Part shown: one piece after another, positions 45,899 through 54,124 of the stretch
Layout: each line of letters starts with the position of its first letter
Position numbering within the stretch: position 1 is the first letter of the stretch
Position numbers and translations under genes: made by a program
The notes under the pieces: model-generated
Seen by the model: the letters and a program-made list of their open reading frames with translations, nothing else
What the model was told of the DNA's origin: nothing
Databases searched by the model: none
NCBI GenBank assembly: GCA_025358085.1
Contig: JANYKT010000156.1
Coordinates: 1-58,656 of the forward strand
Direction of reading: 5' to 3'
Origin: Deltaproteobacteria bacterium
GTDB taxonomy: Bacteria > Myxococcota > Myxococcia > Myxococcales > 40CM-4-68-19
Length of the DNA: 58,656 nucleotides

Positions 45899-47974
45899 TC
45901 AGCCATCGATGGCGAGCACCAGCGGAAGGACTGCGCCGCTGCCGGCCTCGCGCAGCACCCGCGTTGCCTCGGCGAGAGTCCAGCCGCTGTCGGTCCGGTC
46001 GTCCACCAGCAGGATTGGCTTTCGATCAAGCACGAGCCCCGCGGCGGAGAAAGCGCCGTAGACGCTGCGCAGCCGCTGCGCGCTGTTGCTGCGCCCGCTG
46101 CTCGACGGCTCGTTCCGCAGGCGCTGCAAAGGGCCCACCAGCCGCAGATGTCCAATGGCGGCGATGCGCGCGGCGAGGCTCTCGACGAGTTGGGGCCGGC
46201 TGCGGCTGGGCACCGCGACCACGCTCGCGGGGCGCTCCTCCCAGTCCCAGGCCGCGAGCACATCGACGACCGCGCGCACCACGTCCTCGGGGACGGGCGC
46301 GTCAGGCCCGGCGAAGAGCGGGCGCAGGCGGCTGCCCCAGCCGACGTCGGAGAGGCGCGCCACGGCGCGGCCCGGCGCCTGCGGCTCACGCACCTTGCCC
46401 GTGAGCGGGACGCCGAGCGCGGCCATCCCGGCGGGCCACAGCTTCTTCGGCGCTAATTCGACGCCTGGCTTGTCGAGGCGCGCCTGCGCCGCTGCCAAAG
46501 AGTCGCCGCTTACGTCTCGATTCAAGAACTGCCCGGTGCAGACGTCGCAGCGGCCGCATGGCGCGGCCTCGGGATCGTCCAGCTGCCGGCGGAGGAATTC
46601 CATCCGGCAGGTTTTGGTAGCGACATAGTCGCGCATCGCCTGCTGCTCGCGGTCGCGCGCGGCGGCCACGCGCGCATACCGGTCAGCGTCATAGTTCCAG
46701 GCTTGTCCGGTGGCGGTCCAGCCTCCGGACACGCGCTTTACGGCGCCATCGACATCGAGGACTTTGAGCATGCTCTCGAGTCGAGTGCGGCGCAGATCCA
46801 CTCGAGTCTCGAGCACCGCGGTTGATAACGCCCCACGCGATCCAGCGAGCGCCGAAAGCGTGCGCCGCACCTGCTCTTCCGAAGGAAAGCCGAGCGAGGC
46901 GAAGTAGCGCCAGATTGCCTCGTCCTCGGGGCCCGGGAGCAGGACCACCTGCGCGCGCTCGACACCGCGCCCGGCGCGCCCCACCTGCTGGTAATAGGCG
47001 ATGGGTGAAGACGGCGCGCCCAGGTGCACGACGAACCCGAGGTCCGGCTTGTCGAAGCCCATGCCGAGCGCGCTGGTGGCGACCAGCACCTTGATGCGAT
47101 TGGCGAGCAGGTCGTCCTCGGCCGCCCGCCGCTCGGCATCCTCGGTCTGCCCGGAATAGGCGGCGGCGGTGATGCCGCGGCTGCGAAGGAAGCTCGCGAC
47201 CTCGGCAGTGGCAGCAACGGTCAGCGTATAAACGATACCGCTGCCCGGAATCAAAGGCAGCTGGTCGGCGAGCCAGCCGAGACGGTGCGCCGCGGACGGC
47301 AACTCGAGCGCGGCCAGGTGCAATGAAGTGCGATCGAGCGAGCCGCGCAAGACCAGCGTGCCAGTGCCTAATTGATCGGAGATATCCAGAACGACTCGCG
47401 CATTGGCGGTGGCAGTGGTCGCGAGCACGGGAGTGCCGGCAGGCAGCCCGTCCAGCAGAGTGCGGATGCGGCGGTAGTCGGGACGGAAGTCATGGCCCCA
47501 ATCGCTGATGCAATGCGCCTCGTCGACCACGACGAGTCCCGCGGTCTGGGCCAGGCGCGGCAGGACTTCGTCGCGGAAGCCCGGGTTATTCAAACGCTCG
47601 GGGCTGAGTAACAAAACGTCGACCTCGCCGCGCTGGACGCTCGCATAGAGCTCCGACCATTCGGCGACATTCGTGCTGTTGACGGTCGCCGCACGGATCC
47701 CGGCGCGCTGGGCGGCAGCGACCTGATTCCGCATCAGCGCGAGCAACGGACTCACGATCGCGGTGGGGCCGGCGCCCGCGGCCCGCCGCAGCAAGGTGGC
47801 GACGAAGTAGACCGCCGACTTGCCCCAGCCGGTTCGCTGCACGACCAGGGCGCGCCGCCGCCCGGTCACCAGGGCATCGATTGCGGCCCATTGATCCTCG
47901 CGCAGAACGGCAGCGTCGCCGGCGAGCGCGCGCAGGTGCCGTTCAGCGTCCGCCCGGAGGGTCACGGCCTGCAT
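45899..47974 (-). CDS. RecQ-type DNA helicase with phosphoribosyltransferase-like C-terminus
   Basis: The 691-residue product has a superfamily 2 helicase core: Walker A in QRTGWGKSAVYF, SPLLALMRNQV (motif Ia), VVDEAHCISDWGHDFRPDYR (motif II with the RecQ aromatic loop), ATTATAN (III), and YYQQVGRAGRG (VI). A Cys cluster (CRMEFLRRQLDD, CGRCDVC) forms the RecQ zinc site. The last roughly 130 residues read VVAVPSRSRPQLVESLAARI and ILLVDDRTDSGWTLAEATRV, resembling the PRPP-binding loop of ComF/phosphoribosyltransferases. Helicase-PRTase fusions are best known in actinobacteria, so transfer is possible. It would unwind DNA during repair. Confidence 0.88.
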   Translation of the reverse strand: MQAVTLRADAERHLRALAGDAAVLREDQWAAIDALVTGRRRALVVQRTGWGKSAVYFVATLLRRAAGAGPTAIVSPLLALMRNQVAAAQRAGIRAATVNSTNVAEWSELYASVQRGEVDVLLLSPERLNNPGFRDEVLPRLAQTAGLVVVDEAHCISDWGHDFRPDYRRIRTLLDGLPAGTPVLATTATANARVVLDISDQLGTGTLVLRGSLDRTSLHLAALELPSAAHRLGWLADQLPLIPGSGIVYTLTVAATAEVASFLRSRGITAAAYSGQTEDAERRAAEDDLLANRIKVLVATSALGMGFDKPDLGFVVHLGAPSSPIAYYQQVGRAGRGVERAQVVLLPGPEDEAIWRYFASLGFPSEEQVRRTLSALAGSRGALSTAVLETRVDLRRTRLESMLKVLDVDGAVKRVSGGWTATGQAWNYDADRYARVAAARDREQQAMRDYVATKTCRMEFLRRQLDDPEAAPCGRCDVCTGQFLNRDVSGDSLAAAQARLDKPGVELAPKKLWPAGMAALGVPLTGKVREPQAPGRAVARLSDVGWGSRLRPLFAGPDAPVPEDVVRAVVDVLAAWDWEERPASVVAVPSRSRPQLVESLAARIAAIGHLRLVGPLQRLRNEPSSSGRSNSAQRLRSVYGAFSAAGLVLDRKPILLVDDRTDSGWTLAEATRVLREAGSGAVLPLVLAIDG

Positions 47975-47992
47975 CCTGCCAGAGCCGAGCGA

Positions 47993-48570
47993 TCAATTCC
48001 CTTGATAAATTCCCACCACGCCGCGCCGGAAGGCGACCACCACCCGGCGTCCGGGGCCGGGCGCCATCTGGATATCCCAGACTGCGCGGTTGACGTTGCC
48101 GTCGCCGATCGCCGCCGCGCCATACTGGAGCAGCGTCCCTTCGGTGCGCAGCCGAAAGAGGCAAAAACCCGCTCGCGGAAGCCGATCCAGACGCTGTCGT
48201 CGAGCGGGTCCGTTGCAATGGCGCCGATGCTCCGCCCGGGCAGCCACGCCGCCGCGTCGCCGATGAACTTGCCGTCATGGTTCAGGCGCCGCAACCCGTT
48301 GGTATGCGACGAGACCAAGGCGTCGCCGTTCTTCAGCACTGCAATGCCGGTGACATTGTCATCGTTCCAATGCGCGGGATTGAGCGCGTCCGGCTCGCGA
48401 GAGTGCCAATCACGCGGCGGGTCCCACCGCTCGCCCACGGGGTCCGGCCAGACGTCGATCCGATTCCAATAGGCCGCTTGCGCCGCGGCATCCTGTTCGC
48501 GCACCAACCGCTGCGTAGCAGCACCCGTGCCAACCTTTTTCCCGCGGTAAGGTGAACTCCCGTTTCAGTC
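47993..48570 (-). pseudogene. Frameshifted end of a beta-propeller protein
   Basis: One minus frame encodes NDDNVTGIAVLKNGDALVSS, HTNGLRRL and SIGAIATDPLDDSVWIGFRE. From about 48170 the protein-like reading switches to another frame: GFCLFRLRTEGTLLQYGA, NRAVWDIQMAPGPGRRVVVA and FRRGVVGIYQGN before the stop at 47993. A single-base frameshift near 48180 explains both. The N-terminal part is missing upstream. No intact gene was seen in 47975-48633. Confidence 0.7.
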
Positions 48571-48633
48571 GAGAGAAGATTGGCTGGCATCGTGGGAAGG
48601 ATCGCGGGCAGGCCGGCTGTTCTATGGAGAGCA

Positions 48634-50727
48634 ATGGAAGAAGCGAAGCCCGCGGAGGTCCGCCCCAAGCGCCGCTACCGGGTGGCGCGCGCCCTCGGGC
48701 TCGCGGCTCTGGCGCTGGCGGCAATCGCGTGCGTCGCGCTGGCCTGGCTCTGGCCGCGCTGCGAAGGAACCGAGTGTCCGTCGGTCGAAGTGCTGCAGGC
48801 GTACTCGCCGCCGCAGGCGACCGTTTTGCTCGACAAGGACGGCCGGCTGCTGGCGCGGCTCGCGCCCGAGCAGCGAATCGTGGTGTTGCTCTCGGGCCTG
48901 CCACCGCAGCTGTGGAAGGCTTTCATCGCCATCGAGGACCGCCGGTTCTTTGAGCATCACGGGGTCGACTGGCGCCGCGTCGCCGGCGCTTTTCTGCACG
49001 ACCTGCGCTCGTGGCGGGTGCGCGAGGGCTCCAGCACCATCACCATGCAACTCGCTCGCAACGTCTTCCCGGAACGGCTCACGCGCGCGCGAACCCTGCG
49101 GCGCAAGCTGTGGGAAGTCGTACTGGCGCGGCAATTTGAGGAGCGGCTGACCAAAGAGCAGATCCTCGAATTGTATTTGAATCAGATCTATCTCGGCGAC
49201 GGCCTCTATGGAGTCGAGGCGGCGGCGCGCGGCTACTTCGGCAAGCCGGCCGCGAAGTTGAGCCTGGCGCAGACGGCGCTGCTGGCTGGATTGCCCAAAG
49301 GACCTTCGCAGCTCAATCCGCGGCGGGCGCCGGAAGCGGCAATCGCGCGGCGCAATCTGGTGCTGCGCAACATGGCCGGCGCGGGCTTCATCACGGCCAA
49401 GCAGGCCGAGGCCGCGAGCAAAGAGCGATTGCGACTCGCCCCGCTCGAGGAAGAAGGGGACGCGCCGTGGTTCGTCGCTGCCGCCCGTAAAGAGCTGGTG
49501 CAGCGCTTTGGCGCGGACGTCGCGACACGCGGCTATCGCGTCCGGACCACGCTGAGCGCGGCCGTACAACGTTCGGCCGCGCGCGAGGTCAACCGCCAGA
49601 TTGAGACCATCGAGGCTGGCAAAATGGGGCGTTTCAATGGACCGCGTTGTGCCGGCGACCACGACGCGAACGCTTCGCTTTGCCTGCAAGGTCTCGCCAT
49701 CGTGCTCGACGCGCAGGACGGCGCGGTGCGCGCGTTGGTCGGCGGGCGCGACTATCAACTCTCGCAGTTCGACCGCACCAGCCAGGCGCGGCGGCAGCCG
49801 GGGTCGGCCTTCAAGCCCATCGTCTGGGCGGCTGCGCTGGAGGCGGGGATTCCGGCGAGCACCGTGCTCAACGCCTCCGCGATTCCCTTTGGCTGGCAAC
49901 CCGCCGACCACCTCGACGCGCAACCGGACGAGACCGCTCGGCCGCTCACGCTGCGCGAGGCGCTGCGGGTCTCGTCGAACCGCGCTGCGGTCGACCTCGG
50001 CGCCCGCGTGGGCATCGCGCGCATGCAGCAGATGGCGCAGCGTCTCGGTCTCTCGACGCCCGTGCCCGACTGGCCGTCGACGCCGCTGGGGGTCGCCGAG
50101 GTGGTGCCGCTGGAGTTGACCGCGGCCTATGCTGCCTTCTTGAATGGCGGGTATCGGATTGAACCGCGCTATATTGATGAAGTCCGCGACTCGAGCGGGA
50201 ATCTCATTTCGAGAATCGAGCCCACACACGAGCGCGCGCTCTCGCCCGGTGGAGCCTTCGTGATGTCGAGTCTATTGAGCGAGGTCCTCGATCGCGGAAC
50301 CGGCGCGCCTGCGCGGGCGCTGCTCCCGCCAGGTCTGCCGGCGGCAGGGAAGACCGGCACGACCAACGACGCGCAGGATTTATGGTTCATCGGCGGCACG
50401 CCCGAGCTGGTCGCGGGAGTCTGGCTGGGCTTCGATCAGCCGCGGCGCGTACTGCCCATAGCGACCGGGGGGCGCCTCGCCGCGCCAGTCTGGGCGCGCA
50501 TCCTGCGTAGCGCCGTGCAGGGGCAACCGCTGCCTTCACCATGGGTAGCGCCAGTGGGCGTGGAGCAGCATTCGATCGATACGCAAAGTGGCAAGCTCGC
50601 AAACGGGCCCTGTCCCTCCGGTCAGGTAGTAGAAGAATGGTTCCTGCCCGGTACCGCGCCGACTGAAGAGTGCCCGCTGCACCGCGGCGGACTGGTGGGA
50701 TTCTTTCAACGGCTCTTTGGCCACTGA
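48634..50727 (+). CDS. Class A penicillin-binding protein (transglycosylase/transpeptidase)
   Basis: This enzyme polymerises and cross-links peptidoglycan at the outer face of the inner membrane. The 697-residue product has a cytoplasmic start, one membrane helix (ALGLAALALAAIACVALAWL), a GT51 domain (AFIAIEDRRFFEHHGVD, EGSSTITMQLARNVF, LYLNQIYLGDGLYGVEAAAR) and a transpeptidase domain. The latter shows the active Ser in RQPGSAFKPIVW, SSNRAA, and AAGKTGTTNDAQDLW. ATG 48634 is chosen from several in-frame starts since it gives the normal short cytoplasmic tail. Confidence 0.94.
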   Translation: MEEAKPAEVRPKRRYRVARALGLAALALAAIACVALAWLWPRCEGTECPSVEVLQAYSPPQATVLLDKDGRLLARLAPEQRIVVLLSGLPPQLWKAFIAIEDRRFFEHHGVDWRRVAGAFLHDLRSWRVREGSSTITMQLARNVFPERLTRARTLRRKLWEVVLARQFEERLTKEQILELYLNQIYLGDGLYGVEAAARGYFGKPAAKLSLAQTALLAGLPKGPSQLNPRRAPEAAIARRNLVLRNMAGAGFITAKQAEAASKERLRLAPLEEEGDAPWFVAAARKELVQRFGADVATRGYRVRTTLSAAVQRSAAREVNRQIETIEAGKMGRFNGPRCAGDHDANASLCLQGLAIVLDAQDGAVRALVGGRDYQLSQFDRTSQARRQPGSAFKPIVWAAALEAGIPASTVLNASAIPFGWQPADHLDAQPDETARPLTLREALRVSSNRAAVDLGARVGIARMQQMAQRLGLSTPVPDWPSTPLGVAEVVPLELTAAYAAFLNGGYRIEPRYIDEVRDSSGNLISRIEPTHERALSPGGAFVMSSLLSEVLDRGTGAPARALLPPGLPAAGKTGTTNDAQDLWFIGGTPELVAGVWLGFDQPRRVLPIATGGRLAAPVWARILRSAVQGQPLPSPWVAPVGVEQHSIDTQSGKLANGPCPSGQVVEEWFLPGTAPTEECPLHRGGLVGFFQRLFGH

Positions 50728-50759
50728 TGGAATTGCACAGACCCCTTGGTGGCCGAGCA

Positions 50760-50890
50760 GCCGCGGCTTGATGTCCTCAATCTCCTTGCCGCTGGACGCC
50801 GCGCATTCGGCCTGGCTCAGGCCGCCGTGGCTCTGCAGGATGCAGCGCGAGATATAGAGCCCGAGGCCGGCGCGGCCGGACCGTGATGCG
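50760..50890 (-). pseudogene. Fragment of a sensor histidine kinase
   Basis: On the minus strand GRAGLGLYISRCILQSHGG corresponds to the G2 box and following helix of a histidine kinase ATPase domain (GxGLGLYI). It is followed by unrelated codons without a sensible C-terminus, and upstream there is no H-box or dimerisation region. It is a short relic in the 215-bp gap after the penicillin-binding protein. Confidence 0.6.
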
Positions 50891-50942
50891 CGAGCCGCCC
50901 ACGAAAGCGAAGCCGCCTCCTACAGTCTGCAGGCGCCGAATG

Positions 50943-51779
50943 TTATCTGGGGCGAGCCTGGGGCAGCCACATGCCCATGGTGGCTGCAAAGATTCCCGCT
51001 CCCATCGCAAGAGTCATTACCAACAGGCCGCCCGCAGCCGCGAGTTTTCCCGTCGCGCCGCCGCGCTCTTTTGCGCGCAGGTAAGTCTCGAGCACGGCAA
51101 GAGGCAACAGGTATTGCCCGAAAGACAGGCAGGTGAGAAACGGGCCTTTGAAAGTGTGAGGGTCGAAACCTACCGGGGCTTGATTGAGGAGCAGCCAAAA
51201 CATCAAGCCGACCCGGAAGAACCAGACGCCACTGACCACAAGAAAAAGGCGAAGGGCCCACTGGCGATGGGTGTGGAAATCGCGAGCGACCGCAAAGCGC
51301 CAAGCCTGCACGGCGCACACCATGATTAGTATGGCATTGATCTCAAGAGCGACGCTTTGGGGAGCGTCGCCCACCACCGTTCTCCCGGACATCAGCAGGT
51401 AGAGGCCCGTACTACCCATCGTGAAAGCGATCGGCACGTAGAGCCTTCCATTCCAGCGATGGAAGACGGGATAACGTGCCCGGATTTGCGGAATAAGCTG
51501 AAAAACTCCGCTGAAGGTGATGACGGCTGCGAACAAAAGATGTCCGGCGAGGACACTGTTTCCGATGGTGTTGCCGACGACATATCCATGAGGAAGAACC
51601 CTGTTCCATGACAGCAATTGCCCTCGCACCGCTGAGCCGCCGTAAAACGATGCGATGTACACGACGAAGATCAATTGGCCGACCATGGCCACCGCGAGCC
51701 AGAACGCGGCTGCCGTCTTCAGGGCGGTGTGCGCAACCGAAGCCAGTCTTGACCGATCACCCAAAACAGCGATGTCCAT
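50943..51779 (-). CDS. DUF2306 polytopic membrane protein
   Basis: The 278-residue product has about seven hydrophobic helices and the family-type pattern HRWNGRLYVPIAFTMGSTGL and RDFHTHRQWALRLFLV, with conserved His residues. DUF2306 proteins have no established biochemistry; the His-containing helices hint at a metal or haem. The start is ATG 51779 (MDIAVLG); longer frames are Ser/Pro rich. It lies 167 bp downstream of the Mpo1-like gene on the same strand. Confidence 0.8.
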   Translation of the reverse strand: MDIAVLGDRSRLASVAHTALKTAAAFWLAVAMVGQLIFVVYIASFYGGSAVRGQLLSWNRVLPHGYVVGNTIGNSVLAGHLLFAAVITFSGVFQLIPQIRARYPVFHRWNGRLYVPIAFTMGSTGLYLLMSGRTVVGDAPQSVALEINAILIMVCAVQAWRFAVARDFHTHRQWALRLFLVVSGVWFFRVGLMFWLLLNQAPVGFDPHTFKGPFLTCLSFGQYLLPLAVLETYLRAKERGGATGKLAAAGGLLVMTLAMGAGIFAATMGMWLPQARPR

Positions 51780-51946
51780 GCTGGTTGCTCCTGCGGCGAA
51801 CAAGTGGGTCCGATTGCACTGAATGCCCGGTTCCGATGGCGACGCAGAAGGGACGCCGCCGCGAGCACACGGAATCAATACGGCACCGACGCTGGGTTAT
51901 TTCGGGCGCAGTGAGGGACGAGCCTCTCGACCCTCAATCCTTCGGG

Positions 51947-52249
51947 CTACGCGCGCCCGCGCAACTTCGCGAACCACCAGCGCAGGCCGACCAGAAGGAA
52001 CCGCGGGTCGCTGAGGAACTCGGGAGGCTTCTTCTCATACCAATGCCCGATGAACTGGAAGATCCAGCCGGCCACGAACAGCGCGGTCGGCAGCGGCCAG
52101 AGCCCGCGCACGAACGCGGCGAGCAGAAACAACGGCGCCGATAGCGCAATCATTGGAATGCCCACGGTATGGCAGGCGCGATTCACCGGGTGTGTATGGC
52201 TGGTCGCATATTGCGCAATCCACTCTTTGGAAGTCCGGTTGCCCATCAT
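51947..52249 (-). CDS. Mpo1/DUF962 family membrane protein
   Basis: The 100-residue product has the family motifs HPVNRACHTVGIPMI and FQFIGHWYEKKPPEF, whose His residues bind Fe(II) in yeast Mpo1, and two or three membrane helices. Mpo1 is a dioxygenase that shortens 2-hydroxy fatty acids; activity of bacterial homologues is inferred. The start overlaps the aldo/keto reductase stop (ATGA), so the two are translated together. Confidence 0.88.
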   Translation of the reverse strand: MMGNRTSKEWIAQYATSHTHPVNRACHTVGIPMIALSAPLFLLAAFVRGLWPLPTALFVAGWIFQFIGHWYEKKPPEFLSDPRFLLVGLRWWFAKLRGRA

Positions 52250-53229
52250 GATGGAGTGACCTCGATCTGCGCGAGCGCCGCGTTCTCTTCTACGTGCGCG
52301 CGGGTCTTCATTCCCGCGAGCGCGCAGAGGATACCGGGCGTACCGCGAACGTGTTGCAGCGATTGGGCAGCTGCGAGCCGGCCTTGCAGGAGGCTCGCCG
52401 AGGCAAAAACGGCCACGCCCGCGTCGGCAGCCGACTCCAAAAGCGTACGCCCCCCGGCCTGGTTTCGCACTCCCGCAGCCTCGGTCATGTCGGCATTGAA
52501 GGGAAGTTGCACCGCGCGGAAGTGGTGGCCCTGGCCGCCGACATCGCGCGCCGCAGCGACCACCTCGGCGAGCGACAGATACTCATCCTCGGACTCAAGA
52601 ACCCGATATCCACTCCAGGTGGCGGTGCCATAGGCGCCTATCTTGCCCTGGGCACAGGCGCGCTCGAGCGCCTCGAAGGCCGCGCGCAGCCTGCGCAGGA
52701 ACTCCGGGCGCGGAACCTCCCCCAGCTGCGTTTCCGGATTGTGCACATAATAGAGATCGATGAAATCTACGCCGAAGTTCGCCAGGCTGCGATTAACCTG
52801 GTCGAGCAGGAAGCGCGGCGAGAGCGCGTGACAGCCAGCGACGATTTCGTCCCAGCGGAGGAGGCCCGGGCGCACGTACGTCTCGTCGAGATACGCGCGG
52901 ATGTCGGGCGGCCGCGCGCCGTCGAAGGGAAGGAAGCCCCCCTTGGTACAGAGGAACACCTGCTCCCGCGGCACTCGCGCAAGTGCCCGCCCGAGGGCCC
53001 GCTCGCTGCGCTGGTTGCGGTAGTTGATTGCAGTATCGAAAACATTGATTCCGAGTTCGAACGCGCGCCCGATGGCTGAGCAATAGAGCGCGTCGGTCGC
53101 GTCGTCGTCGCTGCCCAGATAGGTCCCGAGGCCGATGGACGAGAGCGAGAGTCCGTGGAGATCGCGGAAGTGTCCGGCCGCTGCCGCAGACGAAGAACGG
53201 AAGCGCGCAGTGCCTTCGACGGTAGCCAT
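52246..53229 (-). CDS. Aldo/keto reductase
   Basis: An NADPH-dependent oxidoreductase of the TIM-barrel AKR superfamily. The 327-residue product shows the tetrad: Asp in VFDTAINYRNQRSERALGRA, Tyr in the same segment, Lys in VFLCTKGGFLP, and His in YYVHNPETQL. The start is ATG 53229. Substrate is unknown. Pairing with the Mpo1-like dioxygenase suggests a role in fatty aldehyde or hydroxy-acid turnover. Confidence 0.9.
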   Translation of the reverse strand: MATVEGTARFRSSSAAAAGHFRDLHGLSLSSIGLGTYLGSDDDATDALYCSAIGRAFELGINVFDTAINYRNQRSERALGRALARVPREQVFLCTKGGFLPFDGARPPDIRAYLDETYVRPGLLRWDEIVAGCHALSPRFLLDQVNRSLANFGVDFIDLYYVHNPETQLGEVPRPEFLRRLRAAFEALERACAQGKIGAYGTATWSGYRVLESEDEYLSLAEVVAAARDVGGQGHHFRAVQLPFNADMTEAAGVRNQAGGRTLLESAADAGVAVFASASLLQGRLAAAQSLQHVRGTPGILCALAGMKTRAHVEENAALAQIEVTPS

Positions 53230-53464
53230 GGATGCACGCTTAAATGAATTCCGCCCGATTGTCGACAGAGCGGCCAGTCGGGCTTGTCAACGGCCCGCTC
53301 CGGGTCCACTTAACGCATGTGCCTTGCGCTTTGACAGCGAGTCGATTCACGCGACCTTCCGTCGCTGCGACAAAAGGCGACGTACTCCCGCAGGGCGTCA
53401 TCGCTTATTTCACCGCCGCGAAAGATCAGCCCTCTGGCTGACGTGACTCAAGGACGGAAAGGCA
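53230..53464 (+). promoter_or_regulatory. Divergent control region before the act operon
   Basis: This 235-bp gap separates the aldo/keto reductase start and actA. TTGACA occurs at 53331-53336, but no good -10 lies 16-18 bp downstream, so the promoter assignment is weak. A GGAC/AAGG stretch at 53452-53462 precedes the actA ATG as a ribosome binding site. Confidence 0.35.
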
Positions 53465-54124
53465 ATGCCCGCACTCTTCAAACCGGGGTCGAACACCGCG
53501 TTCCGCGTGACCCTCTTTGCGTTCGGCTTTCTTGCCGTTGGCGGAGGGATCGCGGGGCCCATGATTTACGTACGCTCGCCGTTTTACACGCAGATCGGCG
53601 ACCCCATCGACCAGCCCGTGCAATTCGATCACCGACACCACGTGGGCGACGAAGGCATCGATTGCCGTTACTGCCACTGGTCGGTTGAGAAGTCGTCGCA
53701 GGCGGGGGTACCGCAGATCTCGCTCTGCCTCAACTGCCACTCGCAGATCTGGAACAAGAGCCCCAAGCTCGCGCCCATCCGCGAGGCCTTCTTCGCCGAC
53801 AGACCCATCATCTGGAACAAGGTCAACAAGCTGCCTCACTTCGTCTACTTCAATCACTCGATCCACGTCGCCAAGGGGGTCGGCTGCGTGACCTGCCACG
53901 GCCGCATCGACTTGATGCCCGCGGTTCACAAGGCACAGCCACTCAGCATGGCCTGGTGCCTCGAGTGCCACCGCGCGCCGGAGCGGTTCCTCCGCCCCAG
54001 GGAAGAGGTGACCAACATGACTTACGAGGTTCCCGAAGGGCACACGCAACTCGAGGTCGGTCTCGCTTTGAAGGCAAAGTACCACGTCGTTTCGCGAGTG
54101 AACTGCACGACATGCCATCGCTAA
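53465..54124 (+). CDS. actA: Alternative complex III pentahaem cytochrome subunit
   Basis: ActA carries electrons within alternative complex III (ACIII), a quinol-oxidising complex unrelated to the bc1 complex. The 219-residue product has an N-terminal membrane anchor (LFAFGFLAVGGGIAGPMIYV) and exactly five haem-binding CxxCH sites: CRYCH, CLNCH, CVTCH, CLECH and CTTCH. Distal histidines (HRHHVGD, FNHSIHVAKG) provide ligands. The stop overlaps the actB start by 13 bp. It should face the periplasm. Confidence 0.92.
   Translation: MPALFKPGSNTAFRVTLFAFGFLAVGGGIAGPMIYVRSPFYTQIGDPIDQPVQFDHRHHVGDEGIDCRYCHWSVEKSSQAGVPQISLCLNCHSQIWNKSPKLAPIREAFFADRPIIWNKVNKLPHFVYFNHSIHVAKGVGCVTCHGRIDLMPAVHKAQPLSMAWCLECHRAPERFLRPREEVTNMTYEVPEGHTQLEVGLALKAKYHVVSRVNCTTCHR

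Noticed and set aside
48622-50229. Long open frame of 535 codons on the minus strand opposite the penicillin-binding protein gene
   Set aside because: It is Arg/Gln/Gly rich without family motifs and mirrors a strong plus-strand gene with catalytic motifs; GC-rich codon use keeps the antisense frame open.
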